64,000 nt of DNA from contig NZ_MDJD01000047.1 in assembly GCF_001747085.1 (NCBI RefSeq), positions 1-64,000 of the forward strand, read 5' to 3'. The DNA is from Flavivirga aquatica. Its GTDB lineage: Bacteria; Bacteroidota; Bacteroidia; Flavobacteriales; Flavobacteriaceae. The first letter of the stretch is position 1. Each line of letters begins with the position of its first letter. A program made the translations under genes and the position numbers. Positions 53,083 through 62,441 of the stretch are shown here, piece after piece. The notes below the pieces were generated by a model. The model made no database searches, had not been told where the DNA came from, and saw nothing but the letters and a program-made list of their open reading frames with translations.

Positions 53083-54078
53083 TTATTTCTTAACTAATCT
53101 ACGCATTGCAACCCATTGCTTTAACATTGCTTTAGCTTCTTGAGCAGGATAACCTAAAACGGTTTGACCAGCAGAAACATCACTCATAACTCCAGAGCCA
53201 GCACCTACAGTTGCACCAGAATGAATAGTTGTATGATCTTTAATAGAAGCACTTCCCCCAATAATAACACCATCTCCTAAAGTTACAGAACCTGCAAGTC
53301 CACTATGTCCAGCCATAATACATGAACGTCCCATAATACTATTATGAGCCACCTGTACTAAGTTGTCTATTTTACAACCATCGCCAACAATAGTAGAACT
53401 AAATTTAGCTCTATCTACACAAGAGTTAGCGCCTATTTCGACATAATGTCCAATTATTACATTACCAATTTGCGGTATTTTTATTAGACCTCTACCATCA
53501 TCACTTGGTCTATATCCAAATCCATCGGCTCCAATACTAACATTGGTATGGAAAATACAATGACTACCAATAATGCAACGTTCTCTAATTACGGTTCCCG
53601 ACCAAGCTATAGTATTATCACCAATAGTAGTTTCATCAAAAACGCAAACATTTGGGTATAAAATAACATCACTACCTATAGAAACGTTTTTACCAACATA
53701 GCAATTAGCTCCAATTTTACAACCATTACCTATTGTTGCAGTTTCATGAATAACAGCAGTAGGGTGGATCTCAGTTTCAAATTCTGGTGCTGGCGGGTTA
53801 AAAAGCTCTAATATTTTAGCCATAGCTAAATCGGCATTTTTTACTTTAATTAAAGCTCTGTTGTCACCAGGTTCTACTGTTAAATTGTCATTTACTATTG
53901 CAGCACAAGCTTTTGACTCTGCCCAAAATTTAATATATTTTGTGCTTCCAATAAATGTAATATGATTGTTTTTAGCACTTTCTAGTTGTTCGGGACCTTC
54001 AATTTGTTGTGTGGTATTACCTATTAATTCGCCTTTTAAAAGATCGCTAATTTCCTGTATACTATATGATGTTTTCAA
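53083..54078 (-). CDS. lpxD: UDP-3-O-acylglucosamine N-acyltransferase
   Basis: The 331-residue protein has an N-terminal LpxD domain (about 1-100, FIGSTKYIKFWAESKACAAI) and a long left-handed beta-helix of hexapeptide repeats (IGNGCKIGANCYVGKNVSIG and onwards). Catalytic His candidates are in VAHNSIMGRSCIMAGHSGLAG. It transfers the second acyl chain in lipid A synthesis. It stands alone here, apart from other lpx genes, and is normal in length. Confidence 0.93.
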   Translation of the reverse strand: MKTSYSIQEISDLLKGELIGNTTQQIEGPEQLESAKNNHITFIGSTKYIKFWAESKACAAIVNDNLTVEPGDNRALIKVKNADLAMAKILELFNPPAPEFETEIHPTAVIHETATIGNGCKIGANCYVGKNVSIGSDVILYPNVCVFDETTIGDNTIAWSGTVIRERCIIGSHCIFHTNVSIGADGFGYRPSDDGRGLIKIPQIGNVIIGHYVEIGANSCVDRAKFSSTIVGDGCKIDNLVQVAHNSIMGRSCIMAGHSGLAGSVTLGDGVIIGGSASIKDHTTIHSGATVGAGSGVMSDVSAGQTVLGYPAQEAKAMLKQWVAMRRLVKK

Positions 54079-54180
54079 TTTTATTAAATTATAAGTTAAT
54101 TGATATTCGTAAAACTAATGGAAAAAAAATAGAAAAAAGAGTTTTTGTAAGTGATATTTATATTCAGCAAAAAATATTTT

Positions 54181-54345
54181 ATTGAACTCATCTTGACTTT
54201 TTGTTTTTAACCAAAAATGAGTTGAAATTTGTTCAGATTAAACACTTTTTGAAAGACATAGTATTGCTACGTGTAAAAAAGTAATGAAATATGAGCGAAT
54301 TTCAGATATTTTTTAGGAAATAGAAAAAGTCAAGATGAGTTTATT
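54181..54345. repeat. MITE-like element, copy 2 (inverted relative to copy 1)
   Basis: The block starts ATTGAACTCATCTTGACTTT and ends AAAAAGTCAAGATGAGTTTA. It matches the reverse complement of 43383-43547 in its ends and its interior (for example AAATTTGTTCAGAT and CATAGTATTGCTACG). It lies upstream of lpxD. Confidence 0.75.
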
Positions 54346-54446
54346 ATAAAATATTGCTGGTAAGTATATAAAATAAAAGAATTATTGAAATGTTTTAGTA
54401 TTTGCTTTGATAGTATATCAATTAAAAATAAAGAGGTATAAAACAT

Positions 54447-55016
54447 TTATTTATTTTTTCTAAGTTCACTTAAATATTCGGGTGTAATTTGAAGATAAGA
54501 TGCTATCATGTATTGAGGAACACGTTGAGAAAATGTTTTGAGTTCACTTATAAAACTAGTGTACCTTTCTTTACTTCCCATTTTTATATAATATTCATTT
54601 TTACGTTCAATAGCAATAAGCATGTTTTCGGTTATAATTCTAAAAACGCGTTCTAGTTTTGGAATATTCACATAAGCTAATTCTAAATTTTCTTTAGTAA
54701 TTAAAAGCACAGTTGTGTCCTCTAATGCTTGAATGAATAAATGAGAAGGTTTTTCCAAAATGAAACTTTCCATATTGCTAACCCACCAATTTTCAATGCC
54801 AAAATGAATAATGTTTTCTTTGCCCTTTTCATCTATTACAAAAGCGCGTACAAGTCCAGTTATAATAAAGCATTTAAAATTACATATACTATCTTGTTCA
54901 AGAAGAAATTCTTTTTTGTTATATTTTTTTTGTTTTAAATACTTGAAAAATAGATCTATTTATTCTTTTGAGAAAGTAGCATATCTATTTAAATAAGTAT
55001 GTAATTGATATTTCAT
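54447..55016 (-). pseudogene. Crp/Fnr-family regulator with an early nonsense codon
   Basis: The frame starts at ATG 55014-55016 (MKYQLHTYLNRYATFSKE), hits TAA at 54960-54962 (codon 19) and then continues in the same frame for the rest of a Crp-like protein: FLLEQDSICNFKCFIITGLV, VRAFVIDEKGKENIIHFG, and a C-terminus ending in LQITPEYLSELRKNK. The stop stands where Glu is expected. The 108 residues from ATG 54773 are open, but that fragment lacks most of the sensor domain. Likely a recent pseudogene; internal re-initiation cannot be excluded. Confidence 0.75.
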
Positions 55017-55022
55017 TATAAA

Positions 55023-56195
55023 TTATTCTTCAATTCGATTTTCATCAAAGGCAGATGGTAATAATTTTGGTATGAATTTTATTACTAAAGGTAATAATAA
55101 GGCGCCTCCGGGAAGTAAGAAAATGGCAAGGCTTGGAATAGATTTAAAAATATCAAGTAATTGCTCTTGTACTTTTTTCTGTTCATCTTTATTTAAATCT
55201 CTAATTGTAGATTGCGAAAGTAAAATCATTAGTTCTTTGCTGTCTATTAATTCTTGGTATAAGCGTTTACTGTTTCTAGTAATTAGCTTATGAACCATTT
55301 TACTTGAATTGTTATAAAAACTCTGAACAATATTTTTAGAACTTAAAAGAGCAATGTTATTTTTATTTACTATGTAAAATTGATTTACTGTTTTTATTGA
55401 TTGCTCTATTCTAAGTGTGTTTAGTTTTAAATCTAGACCTAATTGTTGTAAAAATTGTTGTTCTTCTAGGTCAATAACTCTATCACTCCAAGTAGCCATA
55501 CAAGCTAAATCTAAAATATAATATTTTTCTTGTTTGGTTTTAATATTATTTATAGCCTTTTTATAACCAAGATTTGAGTTTTTATGGTATCGTAAAGAAG
55601 ACTCAAACAATTTAATTAAACTATCATCGTATTGATTTTTTATAGCTTTAGAATTTAAAACATCTAAAGAAATTGAAGCAATTGATGCTTCCATCTTTTT
55701 TAAATAGTCTATTGAAATACTCTGGTTTTCGATATATTTTTTGTATGCTAGAACATCAACAAATAAAAGCGCATTAATAATAAAATAGTTGAAGTTTTTT
55801 GTGATAATATTTGCATCAATTTGAATGCGTTTATGGATAATATTTTCTAACTCCTCATTAGATTTTTTTCCACCAATAAGATTTTTAAAAAAAGAAGATT
55901 TAGGCTCATTAATTTCTGTATAGAAGTTTATGATACTTTCGATAAAAGGAATTTTTGAATTAGATTTAGCATGTGTGTAAAAAAAAGAGACACACAAATT
56001 TGTTTTACAAAGTTCATCTTCGGTTAAATCATTTTTTTCAATTATTTGAGCAACAACACCTAGATTACTGCCATAAATAAATCCACAAGTTCTTAAAGCA
56101 TCATAAAATGTTTCTTCTTCATATTTTAAAAAAAAATTATTTTGAGATGCTTCTTTTAGTAATTTTTTTATCCAACCAGATGCTGATGGGTTCAT
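55023..56195 (-). CDS. LETM1-like biofilm-associated protein
   Basis: The 390-residue protein is mostly helical. Its C-terminus (DIFKSIPSLAIFLLPGGALL and KFIPKLLPSAFD) matches the LETM1 ribosome-binding-like motif that defines the LETM1-related proteins of Flavobacteria. A TerB-like segment (CMATWSDRVIDLEEQQFLQQ) precedes it. Members have been linked to biofilm formation, mechanism unknown. It starts well away from other genes and ends 6 bp before the crp pseudogene start. Confidence 0.8.
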   Translation of the reverse strand: MNPSASGWIKKLLKEASQNNFFLKYEEETFYDALRTCGFIYGSNLGVVAQIIEKNDLTEDELCKTNLCVSFFYTHAKSNSKIPFIESIINFYTEINEPKSSFFKNLIGGKKSNEELENIIHKRIQIDANIITKNFNYFIINALLFVDVLAYKKYIENQSISIDYLKKMEASIASISLDVLNSKAIKNQYDDSLIKLFESSLRYHKNSNLGYKKAINNIKTKQEKYYILDLACMATWSDRVIDLEEQQFLQQLGLDLKLNTLRIEQSIKTVNQFYIVNKNNIALLSSKNIVQSFYNNSSKMVHKLITRNSKRLYQELIDSKELMILLSQSTIRDLNKDEQKKVQEQLLDIFKSIPSLAIFLLPGGALLLPLVIKFIPKLLPSAFDENRIEE

Positions 56196-56414
56196 AGTTT
56201 TATAAAACTAAACAGTTATGATGTAAAAGTAATACTTTAGATAAGCAATTCATAAGCATTTACCTTATCAAATCATAAAAAGCATAAGTATTTTCTTTAA
56301 CATATAAAGCTGTAATAAAAATACAAAGGTTTTGAGGGGAGTGCATTATATACAATCCTTAAATAAGTAGACATATTTATTTTTTTAAGAAATATAATAT
56401 CTCTTAAAAATAAA

Positions 56415-56436
56415 AACCACCTATAATAAGGTGGTT
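56415..56436 (-). terminator. Terminator of the YceI gene
   Basis: AACCACCT (56415-56422) pairs with AGGTGGTT (56429-56436) around ATAATA. The A-run on the left gives T on the minus-strand transcript. It lies 27 bp past the YceI stop. Confidence 0.75.
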
Positions 56437-56462
56437 CTTATAAAATATTTAGTTTAGTTTAA

Positions 56463-57086
56463 TTAATTTTTACGAAGATAGGTATTTATTTCGATTGCAA
56501 CATCTTCCCAAGTTTTACTAACACCATCTGCACCTTTATGTAAATCAAAACAAACCTTGTTTAATGATTCTAAGGCACCTAAAGCATTCCAATCTTTTAG
56601 TTGCATTGTTCCTGTCATACTCACACGTCTTTCTTCAGTTATTGTAACCTTTAAAGGCAAATCATGAGTAACTCCATTCATAGTAATAGAAGCTATATAC
56701 TCATTATTATTGTGTTTAATAGTGCCTTTTAAAAATTCGGTATCTAACATAGCTCCAAAGAAAGAAGCCTTTAATTTAGCATCTCTACCATCATCTTTAG
56801 TAAATAAACTACTAATAGGAATTGAGAAATTTAAGTTATTTAAAGCCTCTTGAGCTGTTGCCCCTTCTTTATTTTCAAAATTTAAAACCGAAAATTCTCC
56901 GCCTACAGGTTTCTTTTCAGTGGTTTTATAAGCAGTCCATTTTACAGACGTTGCTTCTGGTTTAACAACAAATTTATCAGTTACTTCAATTTTAGGAACT
57001 GAATCAGTTTCTGTCTCTTTTTTTTCTTTTTTACAAGAAGTTATGCTTATGGTTAAAGCAATTAAAAGGACGCTTATTTTTTTCAT
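56463..57086 (-). CDS. YceI-family lipoprotein
   Basis: I take the ATG at 57086 (207 residues) because it opens a lipoprotein signal (MKKISVLLIALTISITSCKK, Cys at 18); a frame start 54 bp upstream is unlikely. The YceI lipocalin-like domain follows: SVKWTAYKTTEKKPVGGEFS, FSIPISSLFTKDDGRDAKLK and FGAMLDTEFLKG. YceI proteins bind isoprenoid-type lipids in the envelope. It lies 75 bp upstream (in minus-strand sense downstream) of the efflux-like operon and probably is transcribed separately. Confidence 0.87.
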   Translation of the reverse strand: MKKISVLLIALTISITSCKKEKKETETDSVPKIEVTDKFVVKPEATSVKWTAYKTTEKKPVGGEFSVLNFENKEGATAQEALNNLNFSIPISSLFTKDDGRDAKLKASFFGAMLDTEFLKGTIKHNNNEYIASITMNGVTHDLPLKVTITEERRVSMTGTMQLKDWNALGALESLNKVCFDLHKGADGVSKTWEDVAIEINTYLRKN

Positions 57087-57161
57087 TTTCTTTGGGTTTT
57101 TATTTACTCGAAAGTTAAGGCAATAATAAATGAATTGCAAATTATTTACAGATACTGTATT

Positions 57162-58565
57162 TTAATTTAGGTCAACATCAGATAGCGCTAAAACATTAAA
57201 TAAATTGGCTTTACTTTTAAAAAAAATATTTTCAAGAGTTATCGCTTTTAGTTTAGCATCGATGAGTTTAGATTCTCTTGAGTTAACAACAAATAAGGAG
57301 CTTTCTCCCAAAAAAAACTTACGTTCTTCTGCGATTAACATTTTTTTGTAATCTTCAACTATAGTTTTTGTATAGTCGTTTTGTAAAGTAAAAGATTCTA
57401 ATTCTTGATTAATGGCATTTATTTTATTTTTCAAACTTACTCTGGTATTTTGCATTTCAAACTGAGTATGTAGCATTTTAAGTTTCGCTAATTTTAAATC
57501 GCTTCGTTCTTTTCTTAAGAATAGAGGGAAGCTTATGTTTAAACCGCTTTTATAAGCAGAGGTGCTAAATGATCTTGATACTTCTGGTGTTTGCGACAAG
57601 AAATTATATTGTAAATCTACTTTTGGGAGTAGGTTGTTTAATTTTAAACGTTTTTCAATATTTAAACTTTGATATTTATAACCTAGTGATTGTAATTTAG
57701 GATGGGTATCTAAATTTATAGTTTCCACATTAAAGGACGATGTATTTAACGTTTTATCTATAGTTTGAAACGTTTTTATATCGGGAATCATTCCTTCTTT
57801 TATTTCTATGGGCGTATCTTGGTTAAGCCATAAATAGTTTGATAATTCCAGAGATGATTTAATAAATTTAATTCGTGTTTTTTCTAAATTTAATTTTCTG
57901 TTGTTTAACGTTATTCTAGCCTCTAAGGTATCTATAGCGGGTTTTTCACCAACTTCATAGCTTTTTTTAATACCTTTAAATCGTATTTCGGCATTAACTA
58001 AAAACTTTTCATAAACACGCTTTTCGTTATATGTTTTTAACCAATTAAAATAGCTAAGTGTTGCTTGGTATAAAATGTTATTAACTAATAATTGCCTGTC
58101 GGCTTTAGCTTGCTTAACATAAAATTTAGCTTGTTTTAGCATAGCCATACGTTTATTGGTAAGTAAACCTTGAGCAACAGAAATAGATATACCTGCACTG
58201 TATAGACCATTATTGGGAATATTTGCTTCTGGGTTTAAAAAATCACCTGTATTTTCTTCAAAATTTCCTTTTAGTTCTATGCCGTACCATGTTGGTATTT
58301 TAAATGCAGCATTTAATTTATCGTAATATTCTGTGTTTTTAAACTTTTTTCTGTCGTAGTCTATTTCTAATTTAGGATCAAAAGCTCCTCTGGCTTTCAT
58401 AAGTTTAGCTTCACTTTCGTTTATAACTAAATTGGCTTGTTTTACAATAGGGTGGAAAGATTTTACGTAACCTAAATACTCAGATAAGCTAATCACAGAT
58501 GTACTGTCTTGAGACATGGCTAAGTGAGCAGTAGATAGTAATATTATCAATAAAAAAACTCTCAT
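57162..58565 (-). CDS. TolC-family outer-membrane efflux protein
   Basis: The 467-residue protein has a signal peptide (MRVFLLIILLSTAHLAMS) and two TolC-type halves of helical hairpins and beta strands (for example KSYEVGEKPAIDTLEARITL and LFLRKERSDLKLAKLKMLH). It forms the outer-membrane channel of a tripartite exporter. It overlaps the HlyD-type gene by 4 bp, and these follow the ABC protein and TetR-type genes in the same minus-strand operon. Confidence 0.88.
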   Translation of the reverse strand: MRVFLLIILLSTAHLAMSQDSTSVISLSEYLGYVKSFHPIVKQANLVINESEAKLMKARGAFDPKLEIDYDRKKFKNTEYYDKLNAAFKIPTWYGIELKGNFEENTGDFLNPEANIPNNGLYSAGISISVAQGLLTNKRMAMLKQAKFYVKQAKADRQLLVNNILYQATLSYFNWLKTYNEKRVYEKFLVNAEIRFKGIKKSYEVGEKPAIDTLEARITLNNRKLNLEKTRIKFIKSSLELSNYLWLNQDTPIEIKEGMIPDIKTFQTIDKTLNTSSFNVETINLDTHPKLQSLGYKYQSLNIEKRLKLNNLLPKVDLQYNFLSQTPEVSRSFSTSAYKSGLNISFPLFLRKERSDLKLAKLKMLHTQFEMQNTRVSLKNKINAINQELESFTLQNDYTKTIVEDYKKMLIAEERKFFLGESSLFVVNSRESKLIDAKLKAITLENIFFKSKANLFNVLALSDVDLN

Positions 58566-59923
58566 TTTTTATCTTTTTTAGAAGTATTATTTTTGCTGTT
58601 TTCTGGTTGATAATAATTAGGAGGGAAGCTGTTTATCTGCCTCCATAACTCAAACCAAATAGGAACATCTTCTAGTAAAGCTATAGTTTTGGCTCCAGAA
58701 CCAATGCGTATTGCATTTGGCCATTTATGATCACTTTTATCTGGTACTAATAATACACGGTATTTACCATTATTGCTTATAAAATTTTCAATTGCAATTA
58801 CTTTTGCGCCATAGGTTCCGTAAGATACATTGGGCCATCCGCTAAATACAATAGCAGGCCACCCATCAAATTGTACCCGTACAGTTTCTCCAATATGTAA
58901 AAGTGGTAAATCAATAGGTTTTACAAAGGTTTCTACTGCTAAATCGTATTGAGCAGGCATAATACCAACTAATTCTTCGCCTTCTTTAAACGTTACTCCA
59001 ATACCTCCTTTTATAGCTTTATTTATATACCCATTTTGAGGAGCTGTAACATATAGTAAACTGTTACGCTTTTTGTAATTACTATAGGTGTTTTCAAGTT
59101 TTGTGACTTGGGCTTTAACATCGAAACCACTAGATTGAGCCGTATACATATTACTTTGTGCTTTTGATATTTTATCAGTATAGGTGGCTTGTATTCTAGA
59201 AAGTTCAATTTGGCTATTGATCACGTTATTTTTACTAGCTAAATATTTGTTTTCTTTTGAAATTAATTTTGCTTGTGTTTCTTGAAGTTTTAAACGTTTT
59301 TCTTCAACATCTCTTACTGCTTTTAAGCCTTCGTTTTGTAAAGTTTGAATTCTATTAAACTGGCGTTCTGCAATGGTTAAATTAGTTTTAGAAGCTTCAA
59401 AGTCAATACTATCACTTTTTACTTTTAAACGTGATTGCAATAATTTGTTTTGTGTTTGTTGTATTTTTAATTTTTGCTCGCTTATTAAAGCTGTAATTTG
59501 TCTATTTAGAGCTTTAACTTTGTCATTGTAGGCAATAACTGAAGATGATTTTGCTTCAATTTGATCATTGGTTCTTTCTACAAGTTTATCATCAAAGTAG
59601 TCACTTTTAACTTCAGAAATTCTTAGAATTGTATCTCCTTGCTTTACAAAATCACCTTCTTGAACAAACCATTCTTCAATACGTCCTGGAATTTGAGATT
59701 GAATTGTTTGAGGTCTTTGGTTAAGCTTTAAAGTTGTAACTAAGCCTTTTCCTGTTATATTTTGAGTCCAAGGTAAAAACAATACAATTAAACCTATAAG
59801 GGCAAATACTAGTAAGAATTGATTAAATCTTTTGTAATAGGACTTATTAAAAATATTTTTTCCAGACTTATAATGAGTCAATTTAATCTTTTTATTTAAT
59901 TGATTATGAGATATATTGAGCAT
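58562..59923 (-). CDS. HlyD-family membrane fusion protein
   Basis: The 453-residue protein has one N-terminal membrane helix (about 31-50), a biotinyl-lipoyl-like domain split around a long coiled coil (about 110-290), with the typical PGRIEEWFVQEGDFVKQGDT and a barrel-type C-terminus (VRVQFDGWPAIVFSGWP). It should link the inner-membrane ABC protein to the TolC-type channel. It starts 7 bp after the ABC gene. Confidence 0.9.
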   Translation of the reverse strand: MLNISHNQLNKKIKLTHYKSGKNIFNKSYYKRFNQFLLVFALIGLIVLFLPWTQNITGKGLVTTLKLNQRPQTIQSQIPGRIEEWFVQEGDFVKQGDTILRISEVKSDYFDDKLVERTNDQIEAKSSSVIAYNDKVKALNRQITALISEQKLKIQQTQNKLLQSRLKVKSDSIDFEASKTNLTIAERQFNRIQTLQNEGLKAVRDVEEKRLKLQETQAKLISKENKYLASKNNVINSQIELSRIQATYTDKISKAQSNMYTAQSSGFDVKAQVTKLENTYSNYKKRNSLLYVTAPQNGYINKAIKGGIGVTFKEGEELVGIMPAQYDLAVETFVKPIDLPLLHIGETVRVQFDGWPAIVFSGWPNVSYGTYGAKVIAIENFISNNGKYRVLLVPDKSDHKWPNAIRIGSGAKTIALLEDVPIWFELWRQINSFPPNYYQPENSKNNTSKKDKK

Positions 59924-59930
59924 AACTTAA

Positions 59931-61595
59931 TTATTTTTTAGTTATAATTTCACCATGATCAAGGGTGATTAGTTCATTAGATCTGTTTGCCCAAGCATTA
60001 CTGCTGCTTACTACAATTAAAGCCCATGGTCTGTCTTTATGAGATAAGTAATCAATAATTGAATTGGTTTCTGTTTCGTTAAACCTGTCGAGAGCGTCTT
60101 CAAGAATTAGGACTTTAGGTTTTTTTATTATGGCACGTGCTAAAACTAGTTTTTTAGAGATAGTATAAGGTATTTGCTTTCCATCTGGATATAAAATAGT
60201 GTTTAGACCTTTTGACTGTTCTTTAATAAAAGAAGCTAGTCCAACTTTATTAAGAACATCAAATAATTCGTCATCAGAAATGTTAGAATTACCAAAAGTT
60301 AAATTTTCTTTTATAGTACCTTCAAATGGAGATTCTTCAGATAAAGATAGACCTAACTGAGAACGATAATGATTTAAATATAAGCTACTAATAGATAGGT
60401 TGTTAATATAAACATTACCAGAGCTAGGTTCGATAACAGCAGAAATAATTCGTAGTAGATTAGATTTTCCAGAACCACTTTCGCCTTTAATAAGTATTCT
60501 GCTTTGTTGAGTGATTTTTAATGATATGTTGTTGAGAATTGGCGTACTCTTATTGGGAACGATATAAGATACTTTATCTAGTTCTATATTTAATCCATCT
60601 TTAAAATGAGGTATATCACCATCTTGAGGCTCTAGATCCTTGTCTACAATTTGTCCTATTTTTTCTATAGAAGTTAATACATCGTAAAATGATTCTAAAC
60701 CAAGAATTAATTTTTCTACAGAAGCAATTACAAGAAGTATGATTATTTCTGCAGCTACAAATTGTCCAATATTCATTTCTTGATTTAAAACAAGAGCACC
60801 ACCAATAAGTAATAAGCTGGCAGTAACTATAACTTTAAAAGTTATCATTTGAATAAACTGTAGTACTAAAACTTTAAAATGACTTTCTCTAGATTTTAAA
60901 TATTCGCTAACTAAATCATCATTTTTATTTAATCCTAAATTTGTACTACCAGATAATTTAAAACTAACAAGAGTACGTGCAACTTCTTGAATCCAATGTG
61001 CTACTTTGTATTTGTTTTTAGATTCTTTAAGACTTGTTTCAAGTCCTTTTTTTGCAGTAAACTTAAATACTATAAAAATGAGAGCTAGTAAAAGAATACC
61101 AAAAATTATAAAAAACGGGTGGTAAAATGATAACAATATAAGAGCAAATACTATTTGTAAGATAGCAGTTGGTACATCTATTAATATTTTTGATAAGCCT
61201 TTTTGAATGGTCAGGGTATCGAAAAAACGATTTGCTAATTCCGGAGGGTAGTAATTACGTAATTCAGACATTTTTATTTTAGGAAAACGATAACTAAACT
61301 CAAAAGACGAACGCGTAAAAATACGTTGTTGTATGGTTTCAATAATACGTAATTGCATGAGCTGTAATGCACCTGAAAATGCTACACCAAGAGTCACTAA
61401 TGTTACTAAAATAATCCAAGATGTAGATATTTGTGCGCCTTGAATTAAGCTAATAATAGCTTGAATACCAAGAGGAAGTGATAATGCAACTATACCAGAA
61501 AAAATAGCATAGTAAAAGATTTGTATTATGTCTTTTTTTTCGAGTTGCAATAGACCAATTAGGCGTTGCCATGGGGTCATATTTTGGTGAGCCAT
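59931..61595 (-). CDS. ABC exporter half-transporter with a degenerate nucleotide-binding domain
   Basis: The 554-residue protein has six N-terminal membrane helices (type I exporter, to about residue 300) and a nucleotide-binding domain. Walker A is intact (GESGSGKS, 371-378), but the signature LSGGQ is replaced by IPYTI (475-479), Walker B ends in ED (VLILED, 495-500) instead of DE, the Q-loop region reads LGLSLSEES without the usual Gln, and the H-loop His is Ser in VVSSSNAW. It may hydrolyse ATP poorly or only bind it. No N-terminal peptidase is present. Its neighbours suggest a type I-like tripartite exporter. Confidence 0.85.
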   Translation of the reverse strand: MAHQNMTPWQRLIGLLQLEKKDIIQIFYYAIFSGIVALSLPLGIQAIISLIQGAQISTSWIILVTLVTLGVAFSGALQLMQLRIIETIQQRIFTRSSFEFSYRFPKIKMSELRNYYPPELANRFFDTLTIQKGLSKILIDVPTAILQIVFALILLSFYHPFFIIFGILLLALIFIVFKFTAKKGLETSLKESKNKYKVAHWIQEVARTLVSFKLSGSTNLGLNKNDDLVSEYLKSRESHFKVLVLQFIQMITFKVIVTASLLLIGGALVLNQEMNIGQFVAAEIIILLVIASVEKLILGLESFYDVLTSIEKIGQIVDKDLEPQDGDIPHFKDGLNIELDKVSYIVPNKSTPILNNISLKITQQSRILIKGESGSGKSNLLRIISAVIEPSSGNVYINNLSISSLYLNHYRSQLGLSLSEESPFEGTIKENLTFGNSNISDDELFDVLNKVGLASFIKEQSKGLNTILYPDGKQIPYTISKKLVLARAIIKKPKVLILEDALDRFNETETNSIIDYLSHKDRPWALIVVSSSNAWANRSNELITLDHGEIITKK

Positions 61596-61597
61596 AA

Positions 61598-62272
61598 TTA
61601 AAGTTTTAATGTATTTAAGGTTAAATCTATGTAGAAGTCTGATGGATATATGTCTTTTTTACAGTCTGTTATAGAAGAAAAGTGATCCTTTAAAAAATGT
61701 TGATGCAAACTTCCTTCAATAATGGTACTAGCTAAAGATGAAGGGAATTTGTATTCTGGAGCAGTTTCAATTATCATGTTTGCTAAACGTTGTACAACAC
61801 GTTTGTATATAATAAAATAACCGTCTTTATTTTCTATATCAACTTCCTTTGTTAAAAAGGATTTAGAATTTTCATTTATTATAATGTTATTTAGAACTAC
61901 TTCATTAATATGAGAGAATTTTGAATCTTCTTGAGTCGTTCTACAAACAATACTAATGGCTTTAATTAGTTTTTTTTTGTTTTCAGAAATACTATGTGTT
62001 TCAATAACTAACTGATACTCAATCCAAGCCCAATACCATGAAGATAAGTAGAGTAGTAGTTTATGTTTGCTTTCAAAATAACGATAAATTGAACTTTCAT
62101 TGGAACCAATTAAAACTCCAAGCTTTTTAAAAGTAAAAGTATCAAAACCAATATCATTAATTAATAAGATACTATGTTCAACAATTCGTTTACCCAATTT
62201 AGAAGATTCAGGATCTTTTACATAGATTTTCTCAGGGACAGCTATTTTTAAATTTGAAAGTAAACTTATCAT
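61598..62272 (-). CDS. TetR/AcrR-type transcription regulator
   Basis: The 224-residue protein has the N-terminal TetR helix-turn-helix (GFDTFTFKKLGVLIGSNESS, then IYRYFESKHKLLLYL) and a ligand-binding helical C-terminus without clear family features. It is the first gene of the minus-strand exporter operon and starts 2 bp before the ABC gene, so it probably represses that operon and responds to its substrate. Confidence 0.85.
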   Translation of the reverse strand: MISLLSNLKIAVPEKIYVKDPESSKLGKRIVEHSILLINDIGFDTFTFKKLGVLIGSNESSIYRYFESKHKLLLYLSSWYWAWIEYQLVIETHSISENKKKLIKAISIVCRTTQEDSKFSHINEVVLNNIIINENSKSFLTKEVDIENKDGYFIIYKRVVQRLANMIIETAPEYKFPSSLASTIIEGSLHQHFLKDHFSSITDCKKDIYPSDFYIDLTLNTLKL

Positions 62273-62394
62273 AATAGGTTAATTTGATTTCAAATATAAT
62301 AGTAATACTATTAAAATCAAGATTAAAACAATTAAATTTATGTTAATAAAAAAAAATAATTAGAAATGAATATCCATCTCTTAGTTTAGAGTAT

Positions 62395-62423
62395 AAAAAA
62401 GCCCTGATTTTCAGGGCTTTTTT
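62395..62423. terminator. Strong bidirectional intrinsic terminator
   Basis: AAAAAAGCCCTGA (62395-62407) pairs with TCAGGGCTTTTTT (62411-62423) around TTT. It ends the BNR-repeat gene to the right and insulates the TetR-type operon to the left. Confidence 0.85.
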
Positions 62424-62441
62424 ATACTAGTTTAAATACTA

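Noticed and set aside
39943-54962. Alternative genetic code (stop codons read as Glu)
   Set aside because: TAA and TAG end most intact genes at the expected positions, and the affected genes also carry frameshifts or lost starts. Ordinary gene decay explains the stops.
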